DNA from: Campylobacterales bacterium
GTDB taxonomy: Bacteria > Campylobacterota > Campylobacteria > Campylobacterales > Sulfurovaceae
Length of the DNA: 64,000 nucleotides
Assembly: GCA_014763895.1 (NCBI GenBank)
Contig: JACXUM010000001.1
Coordinates: forward strand, 122,024-186,023
Direction of reading: 5' to 3'
The notes under the pieces were generated by a model. The model saw only the letters and a program-made list of their open reading frames with translations. It had not been told where the DNA came from and made no database searches. Made by a program: the position numbers and the translations under genes. Position 1 is the first letter of the stretch; each line of letters opens with the position of its first letter. Below, piece by piece: positions 56,393 through 64,000 of this stretch.

Positions 56393-56671
56393 TTAGCTTC
56401 TATGATTGGTTATGTGTCTTTTTATATCCCATTTTGTATAGCTTGTTTTATTATTTGGTGAAACTGTATCTGGATTAATGTTGCGCTCTTGGCAATACTT
56501 TGATTGAAGCCAAATTGAAAGTTGTTTTTGGCCTTTGCTCGCATTACAACTGCAGCAGTTTTTTTGAAACTTTTGTGGGTGTAAATTCAACACCACAATA
56601 AACGCATTTTTTGTCTCTTCCCCTTACTTCTTGTTCTGGCCATGCGCAGGGATGTTCCAATTATTTGCCAT
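56393..56671 (-). pseudogene. Decayed HNH endonuclease gene
   Basis: An ATG at 56671 reads MANNWNIPA, after which a one-base shift gives WPEQEVRGRDKKCVYCGVEF-TPTKVSKK, an HNH-type start with the first CxxC zinc pair. The frame then moves again to CCSCNASKGQKQLSIWL and a C-terminal SKYCQERNINPDTV segment, with the second Cys pair. The middle, where the His-Asn catalytic part would lie (a WEHIIND-like stretch in relatives), is missing. So there is at least one frameshift and one internal deletion. The remaining frames contain stops; no intact product is possible. Confidence 0.75.
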
Positions 56672-56807
56672 TGTCAATTTTCTTTCTTTACATATAAAAC
56701 TATTCATTGAACAAACAATATATAGATAATAGCCTTGTATTTGTGCTATAAACAAGCAAACAAAATGTATGTTTATTATTTTATAGAAGTTTTCTCTCTT
56801 GATGGAT
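56672..56807. other. AT-rich intergenic DNA
   Basis: Between the HNH remnant and yqeY. Very AT-rich, no credible frame; a short T-rich tail to yqeY near 56790-56825 (TCTCTCTTGATGGATTCAAGAGAGA) forms a 10-bp inverted repeat spanning the yqeY stop, likely its terminator. Confidence 0.5.
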
Positions 56808-57251
56808 TCAAGAGAGAAGTTTTTTAACGGCTTGATTGATACGTCCGCCGTCTGCACGGCTTCCTACAGCAGTTTTAGCCGCTCCCATTACTTTTCCCAT
56901 ATCTGCCATACTTGCAGCGCCGATATTTGCGATGATCTCCTTGAGTACGGATTCAAGTTCTGCATCATCCATAGGTTCAGGCAGATAGCTTTTGACCAGT
57001 ACAAGTTCGGCTTCTTCTTTGGCAACAAGATCTTCACGTCCAGCCTCTTTGAGCTGTACCAGGGCATCTTCTCTTTGTTTAGCGTATTTTAGAAGGATCT
57101 TTTCAACATCTTCGTCTATCAGTTCTTTACGTTCATCGACTTCGATTTGTTTGATGGCTGCCTGGATATTGCGAAGCGTATCTCTTTTTGCAGCATCTTT
57201 GGTTCTCATCGCTTCTTTTATATCGTTCTTGATCTGTTCTTTTAAGCTCAT
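56808..57251 (-). CDS. GatB/YqeY domain protein
   Basis: A 147-residue YqeY family protein, related to the C-terminal tRNA-binding tail of GatB. Recognised by SLKEQIKNDIKEAMR, DTLRNIQAAIKQIEVD, and the C-terminal MGKVMGAAKTAVGSRADGG. Exact function is unknown, though the tail binds tRNA in GatCAB. Its stop lies inside an inverted repeat that probably ends transcription. Confidence 0.88.
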   Translation of the reverse strand: MSLKEQIKNDIKEAMRTKDAAKRDTLRNIQAAIKQIEVDERKELIDEDVEKILLKYAKQREDALVQLKEAGREDLVAKEEAELVLVKSYLPEPMDDAELESVLKEIIANIGAASMADMGKVMGAAKTAVGSRADGGRINQAVKKLLS

Positions 57252-57278
57252 AAGTTTCTCCGGGATAAATTTAAAACG

Positions 57279-57291
57279 ATTATACTATAAT
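57279..57291. promoter_or_regulatory. Back-to-back -10 boxes for yqeY and the 90-residue gene
   Basis: ATTATA at 57279-57284 is TATAAT on the minus strand, 27 bases before the yqeY ATG. TATAAT at 57286-57291 is the plus-strand box, only 6 bases before the ATG of the 57298 gene. The two hexamers are separated by one base. Confidence 0.45.
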
Positions 57292-57297
57292 CACGCT

Positions 57298-57570
57298 ATG
57301 ATAATCACGATAGAAGATAAACAATTCGATACGGCAAAGATCACACAGCTGTATCCCGCGGCCGTTGTCAAGACGGGCTATGAAGATGAGACGACGCAGG
57401 TAAGCCTTGAATGGCTGAGCATTGAATCAAAGGGTAGAGTAGAAGTGGTTGGTTTTGGGATATTTGTCCATTTGGGTGAAGAAGAAAAACACTCTTTCAT
57501 CTTTGATACACGAGAAGAGATGGATGCGGCCGTAGGGCGCATCGCATCTCAGCTTCAGCTTGGAAAGTAA
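57298..57570 (+). CDS. Conserved-looking hypothetical protein, 90 residues
   Basis: A 90-residue acidic protein (MIITIEDKQFDTAKITQLYP, then HLGEEEKHSFIFDTREEM). I do not recognise a family. The open frame extends far upstream antisense to yqeY, but that part is a shadow; the ATG at 57298 is a natural start in the divergent promoter region. No ribosome site is visible before it. Convergent with msrB (adjacent stops). Confidence 0.6.
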   Translation: MIITIEDKQFDTAKITQLYPAAVVKTGYEDETTQVSLEWLSIESKGRVEVVGFGIFVHLGEEEKHSFIFDTREEMDAAVGRIASQLQLGK

Positions 57571-57966
57571 TTATTCTTCCACGAACTCAAGCGATGCTGA
57601 ATTGATGCAGTATCTTTCCCCTGTCGGAGCCGGGCCGTCCGGAAAGACATGCCCAAGATGTGAACCGCATGCCGCACAGCGTACTTCGGTGCGTGTCATC
57701 CCGTATGAACGGTCTGTTACATACTCGATGCGGTCTTTAGCAATCGGTTGAAAGTAACTTGGCCAACCTGTTCCGGAATCATATTTTGCACTTGATTCAA
57801 ATAAGGGTGTCTTACAGCATTTGCAGAGATAAATACCTTTTCGTTTATTGTCCCAGAATTCATTTTGGAATGAAGGTTCTGTTCCGTGGTTTAAGCAGAC
57901 GTTGTATTCTAAAGGTGTGAGTTCTTTTTGTAGTTTTTCTTTATCTAATTTGATTTTATAATCCAT
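57571..57966 (-). CDS. msrB: Peptide-methionine (R)-S-oxide reductase
   Basis: A 131-residue MsrB. Two zinc CxxC pairs (CKCC and CAAC), [23 protein letters not shown], and the catalytic Cys in RYCINSASL are all present. It repairs R-methionine sulfoxide. ATG 57966 with GAAAGGG upstream matches the family start. No msrA is adjacent. Confidence 0.95.
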   Translation of the reverse strand: MDYKIKLDKEKLQKELTPLEYNVCLNHGTEPSFQNEFWDNKRKGIYLCKCCKTPLFESSAKYDSGTGWPSYFQPIAKDRIEYVTDRSYGMTRTEVRCAACGSHLGHVFPDGPAPTGERYCINSASLEFVEE

Positions 57967-58060
57967 GATAACCCTTTCACTATTTTTGCTTATCATAGCC
58001 AAATTTCTTTGGATTTAAGTTAGATTACCCTATCATTCATTATCAAAAGAGAGGACCTTT

Positions 58061-58711
58061 ATGAGCATTTTTCAACTGTTACTTCTTATCGTTGCAGGAA
58101 CACTTTTTTATCTTTTTTTCAAACAGATTATGTCAGGAAATCATCCAAAAAGAGGGGTGGATTTTGAAGCAAGCAAGGCAGATGGACAGATAGGCGGTAT
58201 TTCACGTCCTGATAAGACTTTTTCTACACCTCATGCAGAGCCTACGCGTATGGAGACGTTATTTCAAATGGCTGATGATGCAGTGGCTAAAGGGGATATG
58301 CTGGAAGCCAAGAAAGCGCTTCAAAGTGCCTTGATCATAGAGCCCGAAAACATCGAAGCATTGCAAAGAATAGGGTATGTCTATCTCCAGATCAAATCCT
58401 ATGAAGATGCCAAAGAGTCTTATGGAAAAATACTTTCTTTGGATGAAAATGATGATCTTGCACATGCAAGTCTGGCTAATGTTTTACATAAGATAGGGGG
58501 AAGGGAAGAAGAGGCTCTAATTCATCATCAAAGAGCTATTCAATTGGATGTATCGTATGCACCGCATTACTTCAATTACGCCAACACTCTTTACGATCTT
58601 GGGCGAAAGGAAGAAGCCCTTGAAGCCTATAAAAAAGCATATGAGTTAGATGGTGCTTTGCAAGAGGCTAAAGAGATGATCGATCAGCTTTCAGGAGGTA
58701 AAAATGAGTAG
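58061..58711 (+). CDS. Membrane-anchored tetratricopeptide protein
   Basis: A 216-residue protein: one N-terminal membrane helix (about residues 2-21), a polar linker, and three or so TPR units (LEAKKALQSALIIEPENIEA, SYEDAKESYGKILSLDENDD and YFNYANTLYDLGRKEEALEA). A cytoplasm-to-membrane scaffold is likely; partner unknown. Overlaps the next gene by 8 bases. Confidence 0.8.
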   Translation: MSIFQLLLLIVAGTLFYLFFKQIMSGNHPKRGVDFEASKADGQIGGISRPDKTFSTPHAEPTRMETLFQMADDAVAKGDMLEAKKALQSALIIEPENIEALQRIGYVYLQIKSYEDAKESYGKILSLDENDDLAHASLANVLHKIGGREEEALIHHQRAIQLDVSYAPHYFNYANTLYDLGRKEEALEAYKKAYELDGALQEAKEMIDQLSGGKNE

Positions 58712-58928
58712 CAGCCCATGTTTCGTAACACAGATCGCGACTAAAGAGATACTTTTACGGGTTACGAATGTATGCGGAGAGTGTTATGACGATCTTAAAG
58801 AGGGTGATGAGATCTACTATGATATGCAAAACTACCGTTATCTCTGTAAGAAATGCCAGGAAGCCCTTTGTGAACGTATGAACGACCGGTGCGAGATCAT
58901 CGAAGAAGAGGGCCAGGCACTTTTTTAA
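58704..58928 (+). CDS. Small Cys-rich protein, possible zinc ribbon
   Basis: A 74-residue protein with CGEC near residue 24 and CKKC near residue 48, spaced as in a small zinc ribbon, plus other Cys. Co-translated with the TPR protein and convergent with pdxA. No known family recognised. Confidence 0.7.
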   Translation: MSSSPCFVTQIATKEILLRVTNVCGECYDDLKEGDEIYYDMQNYRYLCKKCQEALCERMNDRCEIIEEEGQALF

Positions 58929-59845
58929 GCGTTTGACTTTACGATATAGTCTATCGCATTGAGGTAACTTTGGGCATTAAGCTCTATGCCTTGATAGGCT
59001 ATATCAAATGCAGTACCGTGGTCAACGGATGTTCGTAGGATGGGAAGATTGAGAGATACGTTGATCCCCTCATCAAAATAGAGTGCTTTTAGCGGTGCCA
59101 ACCCCTGGTCATGATACATGGCGATATAATGGGTATAGTTGGCACGTACCCTTGGTGTAAAAGCAACATCGGGAACCAGTGGTGAGGAAAAGACTTTTTT
59201 GCCTAACTCTTGATGAGCATTGTCTATGGCCTGTTGGATGATACGCTCTTCATCACCCAAAACACCATCATCTCCTGCATGGGGATTGAGACCAAGGACA
59301 CCGACGATCTTTTTAGGTTTGGCAGTAGTGTAAAAATCGATCAAAAAACGGGTAAGATCAGCTTCATTGATACTCCCGGCGACCTCTTTGAGAGGGATAT
59401 GTTCGGTAAAAAGTGCTACATACATCTTTTCACAGCCCAACATCATGATGGCTTCACGCTGGAAAAAATCCCTCAATGCGTCGGTATGACCTTTGTATCT
59501 AACCCCTGCAAGCTCCCATGCTTTCTTGTGTATGGGGAGTGTGCAGATCGCGTCTACTTCACCTTTTTTGGCAAGTTCTACGGCAGTGACAAAAGAAGCG
59601 TAGGCATACGCGCCGCTAGTGCTATCTACTTTCCCCGGTTCTATGCCAAAAGATGGAGCGATATCGTCAATAGTTAAAAAATCTTCAGGAATAGCTGTAT
59701 TAAGTTTATCTGCTGCCTGTTCGAGCATTGCTCTATCGATACAGTAAATCAAATCGGCTTTTTGCGAAATTTTATGATGATTGCGCAAGGCAAGTTCGAT
59801 CCCGATACCGTTTAAATCACCGATACTGACGGCTATCTTTTTCAT
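58925..59845 (-). CDS. pdxA: 4-Hydroxythreonine-4-phosphate dehydrogenase
   Basis: A 306-residue PdxA that oxidises 4-phosphohydroxy-L-threonine in the DXP-dependent vitamin B6 pathway. It begins KIAVSIGDLNGIGIELAL, has HKKAWELAG, GLNPHAGDDGVLG with the metal/substrate residues, and AMYHDQGLAPLKALYFD. Shares a base with the pdxJ stop, and supplies PdxJ's substrate. Confidence 0.95.
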   Translation of the reverse strand: MKKIAVSIGDLNGIGIELALRNHHKISQKADLIYCIDRAMLEQAADKLNTAIPEDFLTIDDIAPSFGIEPGKVDSTSGAYAYASFVTAVELAKKGEVDAICTLPIHKKAWELAGVRYKGHTDALRDFFQREAIMMLGCEKMYVALFTEHIPLKEVAGSINEADLTRFLIDFYTTAKPKKIVGVLGLNPHAGDDGVLGDEERIIQQAIDNAHQELGKKVFSSPLVPDVAFTPRVRANYTHYIAMYHDQGLAPLKALYFDEGINVSLNLPILRTSVDHGTAFDIAYQGIELNAQSYLNAIDYIVKSNA

Positions 59846-60624
59846 CAGAGCAATAATGCTTTCATATCAAGGATTGCCTGTTCCAGCCCCATAAATACAG
59901 ACCTGGCGATGATACTCTGTCCGATATTAAGCTCCTCGATCGCTTCGATAGCAACAATCGCTTTGACGTTGTGGTAGTTTAGTCCGTGGCCTGCAGCAAC
60001 CCTCAGCCCGATGGAGGCTGCCTCGTTACTAAGCTGATGCAATGTATCAAGTTCTTCCTCGAGCATCCCTTTTAATGTTTTCCTTGGGAGTTCAAGCTCT
60101 TTGATGCTATGCGGCGTTTTGGCAAGACTGCCATAGAGCATCGCATAGATATTGGCATATTTGCCTGTATGAAACTCTATCCATTCAACACCGAGTTCTT
60201 TTGCTTTTTGAACCATTGCAATGTCTGGATCTATGAATAGGGAAACTTCGATTTCATGCTCTTTGAGTTTTTGGATCGCTTCTTTAAGCAACGGCTGACG
60301 TCCCAGTATCGCAAGGCCGCCTTCTGTGGTAACTTCTTCGCGTTTTTCTGGTACCAACGTGACACGGTGCGGTTTAAGCTCACAGGCGATGGCTATCATT
60401 TCAGGCGCTATGGCACATTCAAGATTGACAGGCAAAGAGGCATGCTTGATGATATGGACGGCATCCTCATCCTGCATATGTCTTCTGTCTTCTCTGAGAT
60501 GGATGGTGATCTGATCGGCACCGGCACGTTTACAGATGCTCAGTGCATCCAACGGATCTGGATCGGCTATCCTTCTTGCCTCACGTAAGACAGCGATATG
60601 ATCGATATTGACACCCAGTAGCAT
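59845..60624 (-). CDS. pdxJ: Pyridoxine 5'-phosphate synthase
   Basis: A 259-residue TIM barrel that condenses aminoacetone phosphate and DXP to pyridoxine phosphate. GVNIDHIAVLREARR, GADQITIHLREDRRH, FHTGKYA and GHGLNYHNV are the family markers. First gene of the pdxJ-pdxA operon. Confidence 0.96.
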   Translation of the reverse strand: MLLGVNIDHIAVLREARRIADPDPLDALSICKRAGADQITIHLREDRRHMQDEDAVHIIKHASLPVNLECAIAPEMIAIACELKPHRVTLVPEKREEVTTEGGLAILGRQPLLKEAIQKLKEHEIEVSLFIDPDIAMVQKAKELGVEWIEFHTGKYANIYAMLYGSLAKTPHSIKELELPRKTLKGMLEEELDTLHQLSNEAASIGLRVAAGHGLNYHNVKAIVAIEAIEELNIGQSIIARSVFMGLEQAILDMKALLL

Positions 60625-60740
60625 AGTTTGGATCCTTCATTGTATAGATTGGCATATCTCCAAAAAGTGACAAGTCGCAAGAGCCCTCTGCTGAAGAGTT
60701 AAAATTGGACTTTGTTCAATTTTTGAGACTTATTGGGATG

Positions 60741-60746
60741 ATTATA
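60741..60746 (-). promoter_or_regulatory. Putative -10 box for pdxJ-pdxA
   Basis: TATAAT on the minus strand in TTGCTATAATCATCC, about 115 bases before the pdxJ ATG, giving a fairly long leader. Confidence 0.4.
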
Positions 60747-60771
60747 GCAAAAGTTTTTAAGATGGAATTTG

Positions 60772-60777
60772 TATAAT
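60772..60777 (+). promoter_or_regulatory. Putative -10 box for the thioredoxin-like gene
   Basis: TATAAT in TTTGTATAATGG, 30 bases before the ATG at 60808. Confidence 0.5.
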
Positions 60778-60807
60778 GGATTCAACTATCTATCTTTTGG
60801 AGTTGAA

Positions 60808-61149
60808 ATGTCAGAAAATAAACCATTGCCTATCATGAAGTACGCAAATATCAAAGATAAGATAGGCAATGGAACCCCGACTATACTTGCATTTGGGATG
60901 ATCCACTGTTACAGCTGTTTGGCGATGTCCAAGGTGTTTGCAGAGGTGCTGGAAGTTCATCCCAACCTTCAGATCTATTCGATCGATGGTCAAAGAGAAC
61001 GTATCATCAGCCGTGATATCTATAAACTCAAAGAGATGCCTACGCAGCTATTTTTCGATGAAAACGGCAATGAAGTATTTCGGCATACAGGAGCCTATAA
61101 AAAAGCTGTACTTGAGATCATTCTGAAAAAATACGGATTTGAACTTTAA
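60808..61149 (+). CDS. Thioredoxin-like protein
   Basis: A 113-residue thioredoxin-fold protein with the redox motif CYSC after a strand (ILAFGMIHCYSCLAM) and the conserved cis-Pro in KEMPTQLFFD. The CxxC is not the classic CGPC, so redox potential is probably different, nearer glutaredoxin or specialised thioredoxins. No signal peptide, so it acts in the cytoplasm. ATG 60808 has GGAG 5 bases upstream. Overlaps the next gene (opposite strand) by 4 bases. Confidence 0.82.
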   Translation: MSENKPLPIMKYANIKDKIGNGTPTILAFGMIHCYSCLAMSKVFAEVLEVHPNLQIYSIDGQRERIISRDIYKLKEMPTQLFFDENGNEVFRHTGAYKKAVLEIILKKYGFEL

Positions 61150-61805
61150 AGTTTGATGATTTCGCAAATAGTATCGATATTTCCATAGAAAAAGTATTGC
61201 CCCAGTCCCAGTGTAAAGACCAGATTGCCATATAAAGCGTGCAAAACAGAGACGAATATGAGCGAGCTGGATCGTTGATACAATTTTGCAAAAAACATTC
61301 CTCCTATTGTCGTAAGAATTACGGCTATAAAATTATGGAAAATGATATGCATGTATCCAAACAGCAGAGCATTGGTGATAATCATAGCACTAGGTTGAGT
61401 AATAAAATTCCGGTAACGGTGAAAATAGAAGCCACGGTAAATGATCTCCTGCGGATAGACTGAAAGAAGCGGGTAAAATACCAGGATTAATCCCCAGAGT
61501 AAAGGATTGGATTTCATAAGAGAAAAAAGATGTTCCGGCAAAAAGATATAAAGGATTCCTAATAAAATGATAGTGAAGACAAGAAACTGGATCAGTAAAA
61601 CTTTGAAAGAGTGCGATGTCTGAAAGTGCCAAAATTTTTTTCCAAGAAAGGTCGGATCATTGACAAGTATGATGGTGCAGTATAATGCAAGTATCCAAAG
61701 AACCGGAAGAATATGATGGGGTGAAAGAAAATAGATTAAAGCAGGAGTCAGGATAAAAATGGTGAGCAGTTCGATGATCAGATAACCTTGTTTTTTATAG
61801 ACCAT
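61146..61805 (-). CDS. CPBP-family intramembrane protease-like protein
   Basis: A 219-residue membrane protein with six or so helices. It has the CPBP/Abi patterns: YPQEIIYRGFYF (motif 1, normally EExxxR), a FxxxH-like LFGYMHI (motif 2), and SVLHALYGN (motif 3). The first Glu of motif 1 is Gln, which may lower or abolish Glu-based proteolysis. Roles in the family range from prenyl-protein cleavage to bacteriocin immunity. Confidence 0.75.
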   Translation of the reverse strand: MVYKKQGYLIIELLTIFILTPALIYFLSPHHILPVLWILALYCTIILVNDPTFLGKKFWHFQTSHSFKVLLIQFLVFTIILLGILYIFLPEHLFSLMKSNPLLWGLILVFYPLLSVYPQEIIYRGFYFHRYRNFITQPSAMIITNALLFGYMHIIFHNFIAVILTTIGGMFFAKLYQRSSSLIFVSVLHALYGNLVFTLGLGQYFFYGNIDTICEIIKL

Positions 61806-61918
61806 ATGCTGCTCCTGAAGCTTTTAATCTAAAGTCTAGCATAGAATGATTACCAAATAAAATCGATCGATAACCAATTGATCCTCACATTAACATTCAA
61901 CCATAACCAACATTATGG

Positions 61919-61924
61919 TAAAAT
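61919..61924 (+). promoter_or_regulatory. Putative -10 box for argG
   Basis: TAAAAT in ATGGTAAAATCAC, 36 bases before the argG ATG. Confidence 0.4.
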
Positions 61925-61960
61925 CACTTCAAAATTGAACATGATTTAAAGGGTTAGTCT

Positions 61961-63226
61961 ATGGCAAAAAGAAATATCAAAAAAGCGGTATTGGCATATA
62001 GTGGCGGGCTTGATACGAGTATCATCCTCAAATGGCTGCAAGATGAGTACGGATGTGAGGTTGTGACTTTCACAGCAGACCTCGGACAAGGCGAAGAGGT
62101 AGAGCCTGCACGTCAAAAAGCACTAAACTTGGGTATCAAACCAGAGAATATCTTCATCCTTGATCTTCGTGAAGAGTTTGTGAAAGATTTCGTATTCCCG
62201 ATGTTCAGGGCTAATGCGATCTATGAGGGAGAGTATCTTTTAGGTACCTCTATCGCCAGACCGCTTATCGCAAAAAAACAGATAGAGATTGCCAGACAGA
62301 CCGGTGCAGATGCAGTAAGCCATGGTGCAACAGGTAAAGGAAATGACCAGGTACGTTTCGAGCTTGGTTATCTGAGCCTTAACCCTGATATCGCGGTTAT
62401 AGCCCCATGGAGAGAGTGGGATCTTAATTCAAGAGAAAAGCTTCTTGCTTATGCTAAAGAACATGGGATCGAGATCTCCAAAAAGCATGTGGACGAGCAC
62501 GGCAACCCAAAAGCAAGCCCATACTCTATGGATGCAAACCTGCTTCACATCTCTTACGAGGGGCTTCATCTTGAAAACCCTGCTGCAGAGCCTGAAGATG
62601 ATATGTGGCTATGGACAAACTCTCCTGAAGAGGCACCGGATGAGGCTGAATACATTACAATTACTTACAAAAAAGGTGACCCTGTCGCGATCAATGATGA
62701 AGAGATGAGTCCTGCAACGCTGCTTCAAACATTGAACGAGTACGGAAACAAGCATGGTATCGGACGTCTTGACATTGTAGAAAACCGTTATGTAGGGATG
62801 AAAGCAAGAGGGTGTTATGAAACACCTGGCGGTACGATCATGCTTAAGGCACACAGAGCCATCGAGTCTATTACGCTTGACAGGGAAGAAGCGCACCTCA
62901 AAGATGAGTTGATGCCGCGCTATGCCTCATTGATCTATAACGGCTACTGGTGGTCGCCGGAGCGTAAGATGATGCAGGCTGCGATCGATGCGACGCAAGA
63001 AAATGTTAACGGTGAAGTAAGGCTCAAACTTTACAAAGGTAACGTGATGGTCGTAGGCAGGAGCTCTGCTGAGTCGCTTTACTCCGAAGCGCACTCTACA
63101 TTTGAAGAAGACACCGTTTATAACCAAGGGGATGCAGAAGGATTTATCCGTTTGAATGCATTGAGATTCATCATCGAAGGTAAAAAACAGCCAGAGCGTA
63201 TCAAATCATTGGTAGAGAAAAAATAA
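61961..63226 (+). CDS. argG: Argininosuccinate synthase
   Basis: A 421-residue ATP-dependent ligase joining citrulline and aspartate. P-loop-like [38 protein letters not shown], and the C-terminal [12 protein letters not shown] are present. Full length and standing alone; other arg genes are elsewhere. About 100 gene-free bases separate it from the Rhs fragment. Confidence 0.97.
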   Translation: MAKRNIKKAVLAYSGGLDTSIILKWLQDEYGCEVVTFTADLGQGEEVEPARQKALNLGIKPENIFILDLREEFVKDFVFPMFRANAIYEGEYLLGTSIARPLIAKKQIEIARQTGADAVSHGATGKGNDQVRFELGYLSLNPDIAVIAPWREWDLNSREKLLAYAKEHGIEISKKHVDEHGNPKASPYSMDANLLHISYEGLHLENPAAEPEDDMWLWTNSPEEAPDEAEYITITYKKGDPVAINDEEMSPATLLQTLNEYGNKHGIGRLDIVENRYVGMKARGCYETPGGTIMLKAHRAIESITLDREEAHLKDELMPRYASLIYNGYWWSPERKMMQAAIDATQENVNGEVRLKLYKGNVMVVGRSSAESLYSEAHSTFEEDTVYNQGDAEGFIRLNALRFIIEGKKQPERIKSLVEKK

Positions 63227-63330
63227 GACCAATGTTTATTCTGCCAAGATCATGAATAATTTAGAATAGCCCATAGAAAAATAGTATACATTGCGTTTTT
63301 AAAATTTTCTAGCTTTGAAACCGAAGGTGA

Positions 63331-64000
63331 TGTGCCAAAGGCACCACCGCAGGAGGCTTCAACCGCTACTCCTATGTAGGGAACAACCCGTTAAAATATA
63401 CGGATCCGTCAGGGCATAGTTGGTTCTCTAAGATATGGAAGACCCTGTTGCAGGTTATCGTGGCAGTGGTGGCGTATGCGATACTTGGACCGGGAGGAAC
63501 ATTCCTCAATACCCGCATGGGATGGCTTGTTGGAAGTGGACTGAATATCGCAGGAGGAAGCGCAGCAATCTTAGGCGCTGCCGTAGGGGCGATTAGCGGG
63601 TTTGCAGGTGTTCTTATAAACGGGGGAAGTATGAGTGATGCCTTTGGAGGGATGCTTAAAGGAGCAATTACCGGTATGATGGGCGGTGCAGTTGCAAGTG
63701 AACTCGGAGATATATATGGACACTCTACAAATCTTTTTAGCGAAGGTTCATTTGTTTCGGCGCTAAAAAAAGCTATTCTTCACGGTATCGCAAGAGGTAG
63801 TATTGATGCCATGCAAGGAGGAAAGTTCGGCGCGTCGTTTGCAGGTGGGTTTGTTTCCAGCGGGTTTGCGGTCTCTCAAAAATGGGGAACGGTTGAAAGC
63901 CGTACTGTCGTTATGGCAATGGTTGGCGGCGCAACCTCAGAGATCACTGGAGGGAAGTTTGCTAATGGGGCTATAAGTGGAGCGTTTGTGCATTTGTTTA
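63331..64000 (+). pseudogene. Rhs-family C-terminal fragment, runs off the window
   Basis: After an in-frame stop at 63328 the frame is open to base 64000 with no stop, so the 3' end is unknown. It opens into TAGGFNRYSYVGNNPLKYTD-PSGH, the very end of an Rhs core repeat, followed by a hydrophobic, Gly/Ala-rich region with many GG motifs (ILGPGGTFLN, GAAVGAISGFAGVLINGG, GGKFGASFAGGF, GGATSEITGGKFANGA). There is no start codon before the core end; the first in-frame ATG is at 63511. The large N-terminal core is missing, so this is an orphan tip or decayed Rhs gene. The GC content is higher than in neighbours. Whether a toxin domain follows cannot be seen. Confidence 0.8.

Noticed and set aside
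56992..57297. Upstream extension of the 90-residue protein at 57298
   Set aside because: It runs antisense to yqeY with a Ser-rich, low-complexity product; the natural start is the ATG at 57298.

Overview
The window reads as a contiguous piece of chromosome from a Campylobacterota (epsilonproteobacterial) organism, most likely a Sulfurovum/Sulfurimonas-type chemolithotroph; the genus is inference. The evidence is gene order and style. The run parA-parB-atpF'-atpF-atpH-atpA-atpG-atpD-atpC-tolQ-tolR-tolA-tolB-pal-cpoB is characteristic of the group, as is pyrH-rpoZ-spoT-tyrS. TrmB carries the group's long N-terminal extension. Genes are AT-rich, tightly packed and often overlap by 1-20 bases, with many GTG/TTG starts, and most promoters show only a clear TATAAT-like -10 box.

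Layout. 1-2738: a truncated nitrilase-fold protein, a ThiF/MoeB-like protein, a small lipoprotein, RidA, and L21/L27. 2801-8257: a small lipoprotein (minus), then obg-proB-fmt-birA-parA-parB. 8367-14137: the F0F1 ATP synthase operon with two b-type subunits. 14142-19914: the Tol-Pal envelope operon ending in an L,D-transpeptidase, with an AMMECR1 protein inserted on the minus strand. 19921-22652: proC/proA divergent pair and slyD. 22750-23455: tRNA-Pro followed by a gene-poor scar holding the last residues of an outer-membrane barrel. 23456-30921: fabD-mtnN-ttcA-rluD-trmB-ftsE-ftsX-envC. 30934-38731: corA (minus), pyrH-rpoZ-spoT-tyrS, a nitronate monooxygenase and an AmiC-type amidase. 38779-43201 (minus): ppa, an MFS exporter, a CinA-like protein, and a visibly broken rpoD. 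43373-51203: leuD-leuB, a CCA/poly(A) polymerase-like protein, a second AMMECR1, a patatin, purU, trmL, a 52-aa membrane peptide and glyS. 51203-56353: an MnmC-like oxidase, bpt, a TrmN6-like methylase, a YkgJ protein, a TPR protein and trpC. 56354-56807: remains of an HNH endonuclease. 56808-63226: yqeY, msrB, small proteins, pdxA-pdxJ, a thioredoxin-like protein, a CPBP protease-like protein and argG. 63331-64000: an Rhs-family C-terminal piece that runs off the end.

Most of the window is core housekeeping. The functional theme that recurs is envelope constriction and septal wall splitting: Tol-Pal, CpoB, an L,D-transpeptidase, FtsEX, an EnvC-like factor with a degenerate LytM domain, and an AMIN/Amidase_3 amidase. 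I found no CRISPR array, insertion sequence, phage or clear new defence system. The items most worth checking are the broken rpoD, the orphan Rhs tip, the decayed HNH gene, the tRNA-Pro scar, the nitrilase homologue without its catalytic cysteine, and two very small unannotated genes.
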